A stretch of DNA of 21,645 bases from a bacterium (GCA_021372535.1 JAJFUH010000088.1:1-21645); one strand, 5' to 3'. Positions 14,088-21,645 are shown, counted from the first letter of the stretch. Notes: a model not told the origin generated them from the sequence alone. A program made the numbers and translations.

Positions 14088-15020
14088 GTGCCAGCTGAAA
14101 GAATCAAGACGAAGTTCGGTTTCAGGTGGCGCTACCGGGGTCAGTATCAGGGCATTCAGTACCGAAGCCCGTCCATATACACCACCAAGCAGGAAGCGCT
14201 TCTGGCCGAGAAACGGCATGTGCTCGAAATTGACGAAAACCTGAGAAATCCGAAAAAAGATATGAAGCTTTTGGACCTTATGATCTTTCGGCTTGACCAA
14301 CTCCAACTGAAAAAGAGCAAAAAGTATTACCGGGAGAACAAGCGGTATTTCAAAATGCTTCTTGAGAGGCTGGGCAACGTCTATGTTTCGGAAATCACCC
14401 GTCAACAGATCGATTCTTTCATCAACGACTTTTCACGGGATTTGGTCGGCCGCGGCAGAACCAACCACAAAGGAAACGCTTGCCTTAGATACCTGAAAGC
14501 GTTATTTTTCTACGGTTGCCGGATTCACGAATTGCAAAACAATCCATGTGTCGGCATCGAGTTTTTCCCGATTGACAAAAAGCTCAAACACATACCGTCC
14601 GATGAAAACATCGATGGCGTGTTGAAGCTTTGCGATCAGGAAGAAGCCCTGTTAATCCGTTTCGTCATGGACACCGGGGCCAGAATAAACGAGGCGTTGC
14701 ATTTGACGCCAAAGGATATTTTTGACGATTACGTGGTTCTGTATACCCGTAAGAGCAAAAATTCCAACCTGATTCCCCGGAAAGTTCCCCGGCCCGAATA
14801 CCTGGTGAATTTTACAGGTTTTAAGCGCTGGGGCGAACATCCGAGGTTTCTTGAGAAGTACGTCAGGAAATTGAAGCAGGAAACCTGGAACTGGCATAAT
14901 CTCCGACACCGATATGCCAGCAGGCTGTCGAAAGAAGGCAAGCCGCTCTTTGAAATAATGGCCCTGCTCGGCCATTCGAATTTATCGACAACGCAGAACT
15001 ATCTGCAGTTGTTGCCATAG
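14088..15020 (+). CDS. int: Tyrosine recombinase/integrase
   Basis: 310 residues from GTG 14088, with AAGGAG 8 nt upstream; the in-frame ATG at 14082 has only 2 nt spacing. Residues about 1-50 form an arm-type DNA-binding region rich in basic and aromatic residues (FGFRWRYRGQYQGIQYRS). A SAM-like core-binding domain follows (about 60-150), then the catalytic domain. Catalytic residues, numbered from GTG: Arg199 in TGARINEAL, a Lys in the YTRKSKN hairpin (about 224-227), HNLRHR with His270 and Arg273, His296 in LLGHSN, and the nucleophile Tyr305 in NYLQL. The full set R-K-H-R-H-Y is present, so it should be active. It ends 104 bp before tRNA-Arg(CCT) and 30 bp before the right direct repeat. 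It should mediate site-specific integration and excision of the element. Confidence 0.92.
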   Translation: MPAERIKTKFGFRWRYRGQYQGIQYRSPSIYTTKQEALLAEKRHVLEIDENLRNPKKDMKLLDLMIFRLDQLQLKKSKKYYRENKRYFKMLLERLGNVYVSEITRQQIDSFINDFSRDLVGRGRTNHKGNACLRYLKALFFYGCRIHELQNNPCVGIEFFPIDKKLKHIPSDENIDGVLKLCDQEEALLIRFVMDTGARINEALHLTPKDIFDDYVVLYTRKSKNSNLIPRKVPRPEYLVNFTGFKRWGEHPRFLEKYVRKLKQETWNWHNLRHRYASRLSKEGKPLFEIMALLGHSNLSTTQNYLQLLP

Positions 15021-15046
15021 AGGGTTATAAAACAACCCTCTATTTT
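15019..15046. terminator. Intrinsic terminator of the integrase gene
   Basis: AGAGGGTT (15019-15026) pairs with AACCCTCT (15034-15041) around a 7-nt loop, starting within the stop codon and followed by ATTTTAAAT. The symmetric A/T flanks allow action in both directions. Confidence 0.75.
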
Positions 15047-15050
15047 AAAT

Positions 15051-15072
15051 CTGCCAGAAAACTGCCAGAGAA
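15051..15072 (+). repeat. Right copy of 22-bp direct repeat
   Basis: CTGCCAGAAAA followed by CTGCCAGAGAA; 21 of 22 bases match the left copy at 10361-10382. It lies between the integrase terminator and tRNA-Arg(CCT). Confidence 0.7.
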
Positions 15073-15123
15073 GAGAAGGAAAAGAGCGCCGACATCTTAT
15101 AAAGTATTGCCGCACAATCAAGT

Positions 15124-15200
15124 GCCCCCATAGCTCAGGTGGATAGAGCGACGGATTCCTAATCCGCAGGCCGCGTGTTCAAATCGCGCTGGGGGCACCA
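15124..15200 (+). tRNA. tRNA-Arg(CCT)
   Basis: A full cloverleaf can be drawn. Acceptor GCCCCCA pairs with TGGGGGC; the D-arm is GCTC...GAGC; the anticodon arm is CGGAT-TCCTAAT-CCG-like with CCT at the anticodon; the T-arm is GCGTG-TTCAAAT-CGCGC with one G-T-type pair. Discriminator A and an encoded CCA (15198-15200) follow. It is followed by its own terminator and is the likely attachment locus of the integrative element on its 5' side. Confidence 0.93.
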
Positions 15201-15208
15201 CTGATAGT

Positions 15209-15240
15209 AAGGGCTTGGAAGAAATTCCGGGCCTTTTTTT
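15209..15240 (+). terminator. Intrinsic terminator after tRNA-Arg
   Basis: AAGGGCTTGGAA (15209-15220) pairs with TTCCGGGCCTTT (15225-15236), including three G-T pairs, around a GAAA tetraloop, followed by a T-run. Confidence 0.85.
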
Positions 15241-15393
15241 CTTTTATGCATGGTCTCAACATGGTCTTCTATAAAATATCTACTGAATTACGAAGAGATA
15301 TAGCATATTATATATGATGATTCGTGTTAGATATATATGAATTGAAAAAATAATGATTGTATCATGTATACTTTTAACAAAAGGAGCAGCCCA

Positions 15394-16578
15394 ATGGCCC
15401 ATCGCCGTACTTTTATTAAAAACGTTGCCGCCGCCGGGATAGCCGCTGGCTCGACAGCCTTGGGAACAGGTAAATCGTATGCCGCTGAAGAAAGAATCGA
15501 TCCGAGGAAGCCCTTCAAACGGTCATCGAGGTTCAGAAACGAGCTGGTTACTATCGGAGTAGTCTGTGGATCGCGAAACGCCGGGCATATATCAATCTGG
15601 GGCCAGACATGGAATCCCGATAACGAGCATATACGGACTACCGGAATGAACTGCCGTTATATCTGGTGCCTGAAGGACGAGGATAAACAGTTTTATCGTG
15701 AGAAATGGGGTTTCGAGCCGGTTAAAAATCCCGAGGACATGATCGGTAAAATCGATGGTGTAATTCTTACTGATTTTTATACCGTCCCGCTCAACCATCT
15801 TATGGCGAAACCGTTTCTTGAAGCCGGAGTTCCCACATTTGTCAACCGCCCCTGCGCCACATCAATGGAGAAGGCGCGTTTTTTAACGCAGACAGCAGAA
15901 AAATACAAAACACCGCTCATGTGCGGTTCGACATGGGAATATACTGAAAGCTGCGGGGATGTCCGCACTTCGCTCGCAAAGATCGATGAGATCAAGGGAT
16001 ATGTCGCCCACAACTCTATGAGCGATTTTTATACACATGGCGTCCATGGAATCTACTATATCTATTCATGCCTGAAAAACGAGATCAGGAACGGGCGCGG
16101 CCCGGCAACAGCCGCATCGTATATGACACCTGACTGGAAAAACTGCAACGGCTGCGTCACATTCGAACATCAGGGGCCGAAAGGACCGTACTACGGCTCG
16201 CTGCACGAGCCATGCGGTGCTAACGGGCATGCGTATATTCATATTTTCTGCAATCATCCCTTCGATGTGGAAGGTAAAATTCCCGCATCTCCCGGGTACT
16301 TCACTTATAATACATGGAACGCCATGCAGCTCGTTATCCAGGAGATGTTCGAAACGAAAAAAAGCCCCGAGGAAGGCTTCGACATTCTCGAAAAAACCGC
16401 GATGTTTCTCATGGCATTCAAATCCGTTCTCGAGCGAAACGGCGCTCCGGTACGGCGTGAGGATCTTGAAGGATGGGAGCTCATGCCGCCGCGTAAGGCA
16501 GACTTTCCTGATGCCCATTCCGTGGATGAACTCAAACAGATCGCCCGTGTTTTCGGAGGCGACTATACTGAACCCTGA
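15394..16578 (+). CDS. Tat-exported Gfo/Idh/MocA-family-like protein
   Basis: 394 residues from ATG 15394. AAGGAG lies 7 nt upstream and the protein then opens with a twin-arginine signal (HRRTFIKN plus a hydrophobic Ala/Gly stretch to about residue 30). The in-frame ATG at 15364 has no such context. A Rossmann-like domain follows: VTIGVVCGSRNAGH (52-65), IDGVILTDFYTVPLNHLMAKPFLEAGVPTFV (120-150). The family's EKP motif is replaced by NRP (151-153), and the GxGxxG loop is not canonical. The C-terminal half (about 165-390) is the alpha/beta substrate domain. Family members are NAD(P)-dependent sugar or inositol oxidoreductases. Here loss of two motifs makes nicotinamide use doubtful, although Tat export of a folded cofactor protein would fit. 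It pairs with the paralog 63 bp downstream. Confidence 0.8.
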   Translation: MAHRRTFIKNVAAAGIAAGSTALGTGKSYAAEERIDPRKPFKRSSRFRNELVTIGVVCGSRNAGHISIWGQTWNPDNEHIRTTGMNCRYIWCLKDEDKQFYREKWGFEPVKNPEDMIGKIDGVILTDFYTVPLNHLMAKPFLEAGVPTFVNRPCATSMEKARFLTQTAEKYKTPLMCGSTWEYTESCGDVRTSLAKIDEIKGYVAHNSMSDFYTHGVHGIYYIYSCLKNEIRNGRGPATAASYMTPDWKNCNGCVTFEHQGPKGPYYGSLHEPCGANGHAYIHIFCNHPFDVEGKIPASPGYFTYNTWNAMQLVIQEMFETKKSPEEGFDILEKTAMFLMAFKSVLERNGAPVRREDLEGWELMPPRKADFPDAHSVDELKQIARVFGGDYTEP

Positions 16579-16641
16579 CAGAGCATAACCCTGTACCCTG
16601 GCCATGATAATACTCAATATTGAATACCGGGAGAACAGCAC

Positions 16642-17784
16642 ATGGGAGAACAGAAAACGGTTGAAATCAGCCGCACCGATAAAAACACGAAACGCCGTGC
16701 TTTCATGAAAACAACCGCGGCAATCGGTGCCGCATCGTTGGTGCAGTCGGTCGCACCCACCGTGCATGCCGCGCCGCAATCAGCTAAAAGAAAGCTGAGA
16801 ATCGGTGCCCTTGCCGTGGGGGCATATTCATTCTGGTCATACACATGGGGCGACCTGCTTTCCCCGCACGGGACCACGGTAAACCGCGGTTCGCTCGGTA
16901 CTGACCTGTTCAACATGGAAATCACCCATGTCTGGGATGTGAATCCGGAAGAGGCTCAGAAGTTTGCTTCAAAAGTCGGCGCAAAAGTTGTAAAACGCTA
17001 TGATGACATGGTGGGCGAGGTCGATGGTGTTGCATTCGGCGGATATTACGAAACCCCATGGCAGTACCGGCTTGCACGGCCCTATGTTGAAGCGGGCATC
17101 CCCACATATCTGAGCCGCCCGTTCGCCTATTCGCTCAGGGACATCGACGATCTGCTCGATTGCGCCGCATCTCACAATACTCCCATCATGGCGACCGATA
17201 TCTACGAGCACCTGTATGCTGTCACCACGCTCAAAAAACAAATCAAAAATACCGGAGAGATACAATGCGTGCATGGTACCTGCCTGACACAGGAATATCC
17301 GGCTCTTTTCCACACTCCGTACATGATGTTCAAGATTCTGGGCACCGATATCAGCCGGGTATCGATAATCACCGATAACCCGAACGAGAGTAAATATCTT
17401 GTTGGAACATACCTGTATAAAGGCTGGAACGGACAGCCGCCGTTCACTGCATCGCTCACCATGACACCACGGGGTGATCTCTATTCCCTGACCGTTACGG
17501 GGACCGGGGGAATCGAAAGTTCGAGGCTTCCGGTGTTCGAGAATTGGCGCGATGACCTTCTTGTACACCATGTTCCGATGCTCGTTGCCATGCAGCGCAT
17601 GTTTGAGGGGGAAAATTTCGAGCCGCTCGATACGGTCAGGAAAAAAACAGAGCTTTTTCTTACGGGATTTTATTCGGCTCTCGAGCGCAGAGGCGCGCCT
17701 GTCGATGTAGGAACTGTGCCTGTTGAATGGCGGGCTCAGCCGGTCAAACCGGACTGGATTGATGAATCGATGTTTAAAAAATAG
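16642..17784 (+). CDS. Second Tat-exported Gfo/Idh/MocA-family-like protein
   Basis: 380 residues; GGGAG lies 8 nt upstream of the ATG. The twin-arginine signal is KRRAFMK (17-23) with a hydrophobic stretch ending near PTVHAAP (39-45). The layout is like the preceding protein: LRIGALAVGAYSFW (52-65) in place of the dinucleotide-binding loop, VDGVAFGGYYETPWQYRLARPYVEAGIPTYL (127-157), SRP (158-160) at the EKP position, and the shared ending LERRGAPV, which matches LERNGAPV in the first paralog. The two probably arose by duplication and are one transcription unit. Both lack the usual catalytic Lys, so a binding or altered catalytic role is possible. The substrate is unknown; sugar or cyclitol is a guess from family. 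Confidence 0.78.
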   Translation: MGEQKTVEISRTDKNTKRRAFMKTTAAIGAASLVQSVAPTVHAAPQSAKRKLRIGALAVGAYSFWSYTWGDLLSPHGTTVNRGSLGTDLFNMEITHVWDVNPEEAQKFASKVGAKVVKRYDDMVGEVDGVAFGGYYETPWQYRLARPYVEAGIPTYLSRPFAYSLRDIDDLLDCAASHNTPIMATDIYEHLYAVTTLKKQIKNTGEIQCVHGTCLTQEYPALFHTPYMMFKILGTDISRVSIITDNPNESKYLVGTYLYKGWNGQPPFTASLTMTPRGDLYSLTVTGTGGIESSRLPVFENWRDDLLVHHVPMLVAMQRMFEGENFEPLDTVRKKTELFLTGFYSALERRGAPVDVGTVPVEWRAQPVKPDWIDESMFKK

Positions 17785-17870
17785 CCTTTAAAGGATTGAA
17801 ACCGGAAAACCAACCGGGCTGATAAAAAGTAATAGACTGATCCATATATGTGATTAAACAGAAAACGGTT

Positions 17871-19970
17871 TTATTTCGGCCCGGACAATTGTGTTTTACG
17901 CATGAGTTCGCTTGCCCTGCTGAGTTCTTTATCGGCTTCATCTGTCTTTCCCAGCTCTTTTAAGCATCTGGCAATGCCCATATGGGCATTGATGTCATCA
18001 GGATTTAACCGGACCGCTTCCCTGTAATGGTCAACGGCCTCTTCGGCACGACCAAGATTATACAGGGTATGACCGGTCAGAGTCTGGAGTTCGGAACTAT
18101 CCGGTCTGAGTTTCAGGGCTTTCGATAATATGGCAAGAGACTCTTCGTTGTTACCGCGTTGAAGCATGATTGGCACGATTTTTTTAATTACTTCAAGATC
18201 ATCGGGCACAAAACTTAATAATCCCGTATAAAATGTGACAGCTACATCGAGTTTCCCGTTTTGTGCAAGGTAATCGGCCACATTCCTCAATTTCACAATA
18301 TTTTCTCTGTTCATGCCGATTGCACTGAGATACATTTCGAGCCCTTTTTCATATTGTCCATCCATGACAAGAGCAGCGCCATAGTTTACAGCGATATCGG
18401 CACTGTACATATATGTCCCGTCATGGACTTTCATGCTGGATGCTTTTTCATAGTATTGCAGAGCCTCTTTAATTTTGCCTTTTGTAAACAGGAAATATCC
18501 GATGTTATTATTCACGAGCATATTATCAGGTTCGATTTTCTGAGCCTTAACAAATTCCGTATAACCTTCTTCAATATTCCCATTATTATAATATGCCCTT
18601 CCAAGGTTGATATGGGGTCTGGACTTCAAAGGCGATTTTTTTGCCGCATCAGCCCACAGACTTATCTCGTTCTTCCATACCATGTTCCGTTGAAATGATA
18701 AAACTGAAAAAATCCCGATAATCACAATGAAGATGATACCGGTAGCCTTTTTACTTCTCTCCCAGATCAGGTCGTACAATGTACTGACAAAAAACAAACT
18801 GAATCCGAACATAGGTAAATAGAGCCTGTGTTCAAACATGACATTAGCCAGTGGTTTGAAACTCGATTCAATCGAAAGAGTAAGAAAAAACCATAGAATT
18901 CCGATAGACGCAAGCCGTTTACGGGGATAAATCCATACAGCGTATATAAAGAGAGCAGTCAGAAAGAGAAAACCTGATACAGTTGCAGCTCCGAAAAAGC
19001 TGAGTGAAGCCGGGATATCGTGATCGATGTTCTGGTGAATGGGAATGAATAACAACCTGATATAAGATACTATGACTCTGAACTGAGTAAAGAGATAAAT
19101 CCTGCTTGTCAGGAGCGGATCGTTCGGCCTGTTCGAGATGACAGGTTCAAAAACAAAGAATATATTTCTATATGATATGAATAGAAGAATGGGTATTAAA
19201 ACCAGGAACAATAGAACAGGCAGAATATAATACACCGTTTTTTTGCTTGTGATTATTTGTTTAAAGTCTCCTGTATGGAAAAAACCCATCTCAAACAGTA
19301 TGAGGGCGAATGGCAAGGTAAAAATAATCTCTTTCGTAAATAATCCCGAAAACGCTGCCAGTACTGAAAGCAAGAAAAACAGGATTCGTGCATGTCCATA
19401 CTGAATTAACCTGGCCTTGATGTAGAAACAGAGCGTCAGGAGATAAAACAGTGTGGCAAGGGAAGCAAATCTCTGTGCGATATAAGTGACCGCCTGAGTC
19501 TGCATCGGGTGCGAAACGAACAGGAGCGCACATGCCAGAGCAATAAATTCTTTGTTTTTACTGATTGTTTTCTTGCACATCACCGGGGTAGACAGCAGAA
19601 GCATGACCAGCCACCATACACAGACCGAATCAAGGAGGTGCAAGAGAAGGTTGACAACATGATATCCGAAGACATTCGTGTTACTGAAATGGTAATTCAG
19701 GGCAAATGATAAAAAACCGAGGAAACGGAATTTTCCATGAAGAGGATTGTTCCAGATGGTATGAATGTCATACAAATTATAAATAGCGTTATTATTGACT
19801 ATGGTATGGAAATCATCGAAATGAAACGAAGCCGTCATGCTGTCTGAATAGATGATAATACCGAGAACACATACGATCAGAAGAGAATACAGAGGAGAAA
19901 TGCTATATGAATGAGATTTCGGAGAGTCATGCTGTTGAGCTGTTTTACTATGTTTTTTTTTAGTGACCAT
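17871..19970 (-). CDS. TMTC-like GT-C membrane glycosyltransferase with C-terminal TPRs
   Basis: 699 residues. A short basic cytoplasmic tail (1-22) leads to a first helix (27-42) and the luminal/periplasmic loop FHFDDFHTIVNNNAIYN (49-65), whose DD pair is typical of GT-C (PMT/TMTC) enzymes. HPMQTQAVTYIAQR (154-167) is a family signature loop. About ten or eleven helices run to about residue 440. From about 455 to 690 there are six or seven tetratricopeptide repeats, for example INLGRAYYNNGNIEEGYTEF and GHTLYNLGRAEEAVDHYREA. Eukaryotic TMTCs are protein O-mannosyltransferases; bacterial ones are mostly uncharacterised and probably glycosylate exported proteins from a polyprenyl-phosphate sugar. 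The start has only a weak upstream purine motif. It is convergent with the Gfo/Idh pair. Confidence 0.82.
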   Translation of the reverse strand: MVTKKKHSKTAQQHDSPKSHSYSISPLYSLLIVCVLGIIIYSDSMTASFHFDDFHTIVNNNAIYNLYDIHTIWNNPLHGKFRFLGFLSFALNYHFSNTNVFGYHVVNLLLHLLDSVCVWWLVMLLLSTPVMCKKTISKNKEFIALACALLFVSHPMQTQAVTYIAQRFASLATLFYLLTLCFYIKARLIQYGHARILFFLLSVLAAFSGLFTKEIIFTLPFALILFEMGFFHTGDFKQIITSKKTVYYILPVLLFLVLIPILLFISYRNIFFVFEPVISNRPNDPLLTSRIYLFTQFRVIVSYIRLLFIPIHQNIDHDIPASLSFFGAATVSGFLFLTALFIYAVWIYPRKRLASIGILWFFLTLSIESSFKPLANVMFEHRLYLPMFGFSLFFVSTLYDLIWERSKKATGIIFIVIIGIFSVLSFQRNMVWKNEISLWADAAKKSPLKSRPHINLGRAYYNNGNIEEGYTEFVKAQKIEPDNMLVNNNIGYFLFTKGKIKEALQYYEKASSMKVHDGTYMYSADIAVNYGAALVMDGQYEKGLEMYLSAIGMNRENIVKLRNVADYLAQNGKLDVAVTFYTGLLSFVPDDLEVIKKIVPIMLQRGNNEESLAILSKALKLRPDSSELQTLTGHTLYNLGRAEEAVDHYREAVRLNPDDINAHMGIARCLKELGKTDEADKELSRASELMRKTQLSGPK

Positions 19971-20296
19971 GTATCCGGTTTTTTTTTAAGGTATTGATCC
20001 CGCAGTAACCAGTCATCATGAATGGTATTGTCGTTCATATGACCCGTATTTGAAATATAAAACATGACTCATAAAAGTCAAAACATATAGTTATATCACC
20101 TCTAACCGATCCTTTTTTATGGTGTTTTTTAAGGTTGTTAACGATGAATAATCACGATCCATGAACCGGGATTATTCATCCGCATCGATAATAAGGACGA
20201 TAAAAAATTGTCCCTGCCACGGTTAATACAAAAATATGACTCACATTGAGTGTATATCTATGCCCAAAAATACCAGAAGATAAATCAGGCTGATTA
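19971..20296. other. Intergenic stretch with a long inverted repeat
   Basis: About 326 bases without a gene, between the TMTC-like gene start and the dipeptidase stop. GATGAATAATC (20143-20153) is perfectly inverted as GATTATTCATC (20170-20180), with two more inner pairs after one mismatch. There is no T-run on either side, so it looks more like an operator or structural element than an intrinsic terminator. Confidence 0.5.
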
Positions 20297-21454
20297 TTAT
20301 CCCCTTTTCGCTGATGACCGGTCAATGGTTTTTTGCAGAATCCGAAGGAAATTTCCGCCCCAGACCTTCCTGATTTCCTCTTCCGACATGCCGGAAGACA
20401 GCATGCTGCGTGTGAGACTCGCAAGCTGTGACACTTCGGGTACCACCGGTATTGTGGTACCCAGACCGTCATAATCGGTGCCGATAGCAACATGATCGAA
20501 GCCTGCCAGATCACCGACATAGCAGATATGCTCGACTACCCGGTCAATGGTTGCCTTCTTCGGATCGGGATCGATGAACTGTGGAGCGAAAGCAATCCCC
20601 ATGACTCCGCCTGCCGAGGCAAGCGCTTTGATCTGGTCGTCAGTCATGCACCGGGCGTGCTGGCAGAGTGCAAAGACAGCGGTGTGAGACAAGATCGGCG
20701 GCAGGGTAGATTGCTCGAGGACATCATAAAATGCTTTATCGTTGATATGCGACAGATCGGTGACCATGCCAAGCTCGTTGCTTGCCTTGAGAACATCCAT
20801 GCCGAATGAAGTCAGGCCTCCTGCGTTTTTACGGTCTTCCTCACGTTCTTCGGGAGTGCAGGGACGATAGAGGCTCGGAGTTCCCTGCATGAAAGTCGGT
20901 TCGGCGCCGCCTTCACCATGAGTGATGCCCGCCAGCCTCACACCGAGACGGTAAAGGAGCCGGAGCGTATCGACATTTCCGTCCAGCCAGCGGCCGATTC
21001 CCTCAATGGACATCATGACACCGATTTTCCCCGACTTACTTGCACGAACAGCATCGTTTGAGGAAAACACCTGCAAAAGGTCATCGGGATAAAGGTCAAT
21101 CTGCTCCAGAATACGTTCCGAGGTAACCCATACATTGGCCGTCGGACCGTTCCCTACAATGAAAAATCCGACATCGTAACCGCCTTCCTTCATCCGGGGA
21201 ATGTCCGTATGGTATGATGGATCACGCTGTTTCCAGTTCAGCGGATTTTCCTTACGGGCGACCCGTTCGACCGGCGTGTCATTGTGGCCGTCAATAATCA
21301 GAAGTGTTTCATGAAGTTTCCGGGCCTGTTCCATGGTGACACCCTCTTTCTTCACCCGCACTTCTTTCGCATAGACAGGCGCGATCCCTGTTGCAACGAT
21401 TCCGGCAATTCCACCGGCTGCCGTTTTCTTGAGAAATTCACGTCGTGTTTTCAT
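20297..21454 (-). CDS. Tat-exported membrane dipeptidase (peptidase M19, renal dipeptidase-like)
   Basis: 385 residues from ATG 21454, chosen because it gives a twin-arginine signal (KTRREFLKKTAAGG) with cleavage probable near PVYAK (26-30). A TTG at 21514 in frame would add 20 residues and has a GAGGA 6 nt upstream, but it is less likely. M19 metal and active-site motifs are present: DGHND (55-59), SIEGIG with Glu151, TDLSHIND with His236, LSHTA with His257, and GTDYDG (325-330). The enzyme hydrolyses dipeptides, sometimes D-amino-acid-containing ones, with a two-zinc centre in the periplasm or cell envelope. The usual RNL/RN motif after the second His is RCM here (268-270). It is monocistronic in view, with a structured leader upstream. 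Confidence 0.9.
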   Translation of the reverse strand: MKTRREFLKKTAAGGIAGIVATGIAPVYAKEVRVKKEGVTMEQARKLHETLLIIDGHNDTPVERVARKENPLNWKQRDPSYHTDIPRMKEGGYDVGFFIVGNGPTANVWVTSERILEQIDLYPDDLLQVFSSNDAVRASKSGKIGVMMSIEGIGRWLDGNVDTLRLLYRLGVRLAGITHGEGGAEPTFMQGTPSLYRPCTPEEREEDRKNAGGLTSFGMDVLKASNELGMVTDLSHINDKAFYDVLEQSTLPPILSHTAVFALCQHARCMTDDQIKALASAGGVMGIAFAPQFIDPDPKKATIDRVVEHICYVGDLAGFDHVAIGTDYDGLGTTIPVVPEVSQLASLTRSMLSSGMSEEEIRKVWGGNFLRILQKTIDRSSAKRG

Positions 21455-21521
21455 TAGTCCCCCGCTGTGATGAAAAAGAAAACTGACACGATTTATCTGA
21501 AAATATTTAATCAAAAGAATT

Positions 21522-21633
21522 CCTCGGAGTTCTACTCCGGGGTTATATTGTCAGGATGAGCGAACACATCCTGAAAAGACATAATAAGAGTCTCCTGTTA
21601 TACCATATTGTATGTCCTGCAAAATACAGGAGA
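21522..21633 (-). promoter_or_regulatory. Three inverted repeats in the dipeptidase leader
   Basis: In transcript order on the minus strand: TCTCCTGT (21633-21626) can pair with ACAGGAGA (21598-21591), which contains the leader ORF's Shine-Dalgarno. TCAGGATG/CATCCTGA (21574-21551) has an 8-nt loop. CCCCGGAGT/ACTCCGAGG (21542-21522) has a 3-nt loop and is followed by AATTCTTTTG, a weak terminator-like tail. A competing stem CCTG-TATTTTG-CAGG uses the anti-Shine-Dalgarno bases. The layout resembles an attenuator or switch, but part of it could belong to a gene beyond the right edge. Confidence 0.45.
21532..21582 (-). CDS. Candidate 16-residue leader ORF upstream of the dipeptidase gene
   Basis: ATG 21582 has AGGAGA 8 nt upstream (21591-21596). 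It reads MSFQDVFAHPDNITPE and stops at TAG 21532-21534, about 78 bp before the dipeptidase ATG. The stop lies in the loop of the 21522-21542 hairpin. No homology is recognised. It could be a leader peptide, or the ATG and SD could be coincidental. Confidence 0.35.
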   Translation of the reverse strand: MSFQDVFAHPDNITPE

Positions 21634-21645
21634 AAGGTATTTACA

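Larger units (their letters stand above)
10361..15072 (+). mobile_element. tRNA-associated integrative element (boundaries proposed)
   Basis: The proposed unit holds a tyrosine integrase, an Xis/AlpA-like HTH gene, and a cargo of methyltransferase, radical SAM and ParB-type genes. It is bounded by near-identical 22-bp repeats at 10361-10382 and 15051-15072. Each repeat is followed about 40-50 bp downstream by tRNA or tRNA-like sequence and a strong terminator. The cargo methyltransferase is visibly AT-richer than the host genes on both sides. No replication or conjugation gene is present, so it would be a small integrase-driven island rather than a full ICE or prophage. The true crossover site is not fixed by the sequence; the tRNA regions 10203-10242 and 15124-15150 are alternative boundaries. 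Confidence 0.55.

Noticed and set aside
15364-15393. Upstream ATG for the first Gfo/Idh-like gene
   Set aside because: AAGGAG is well placed for ATG 15394, and the Tat signal begins there.
16066-16779. 237-codon minus-strand frame across the Gfo/Idh-like pair
   Set aside because: Antisense shadow; both plus-strand proteins have Tat signals, RBSs and family landmarks.

Overview
The window looks like chromosomal DNA of an uncultured or little-studied Gram-negative bacterium of the FCB group (Bacteroidota, Fibrobacterota, Latescibacterota, KSB1 and relatives). Three things point there. Two large surface proteins end in the 'PNPFNxSTTIxFxLP ... GQKVREL ... WDxRD' C-terminal module (FlgD-Ig-like / type IX-type sorting domain). 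There are several Tat-exported proteins, including two Gfo/Idh/MocA-like paralogs. There is also a TMTC-like membrane glycosyltransferase with TPRs. The phylum is an inference; no rRNA or marker gene is present.

Layout. (1) 1-1220, minus: 5' part of a standalone ComEC/Rec2-type metallo-beta-lactamase-fold protein that runs off the left edge. (2) 1221-2050: AT-rich stretch without a convincing gene. (3) 2051-2911, minus: UbiA-family prenyltransferase, preceded by repeated 15-bp operator-like palindromes. (4) 3534-9634, plus: a sensory locus made of a consensus promoter, a BlaI/MecI-type repressor, a BlaR1-type M56 membrane protease whose usual penicillin-binding sensor is replaced by a TolB/PD40-like propeller plus a surface-sorting-like C-terminal domain, a 50-codon frame-broken small ORF, and a secreted Reg_prop propeller protein with the same C-terminal domain. 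(5) About 10200-15240: a tRNA-associated integrative element. It holds tRNA remnants, two near-identical 22-bp direct repeats about 4.7 kb apart, a three-gene cargo (class I methyltransferase, SPL-like radical SAM protein, ParB/Srx-fold protein) behind a perfect sigma70-type promoter, an AlpA/Xis-like HTH gene, a tyrosine integrase and an intact tRNA-Arg(CCT). (6) 15394-17784, plus: two Tat-exported Gfo/Idh/MocA-like proteins in an apparent operon. (7) 17871-19970, minus: TMTC-like GT-C glycosyltransferase with C-terminal TPRs. (8) 20297-21454, minus: Tat-exported membrane dipeptidase (M19) with an unusual upstream leader that has a 16-codon ORF and three inverted repeats.

How the parts may work together. 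In region 4, BlaI would repress its own promoter. The M56 protease would respond to something seen by its outer-face propeller and inactivate BlaI, de-repressing the secreted propeller protein downstream; this is inferred from the BlaI/BlaR1 paradigm. In region 5, the three cargo genes overlap or are tightly spaced and look co-expressed, while Xis and Int would handle mobility. The two strongest candidates for an undescribed system are the BlaI-M56/propeller/surface-domain locus and the methyltransferase-radical SAM-ParB cargo.
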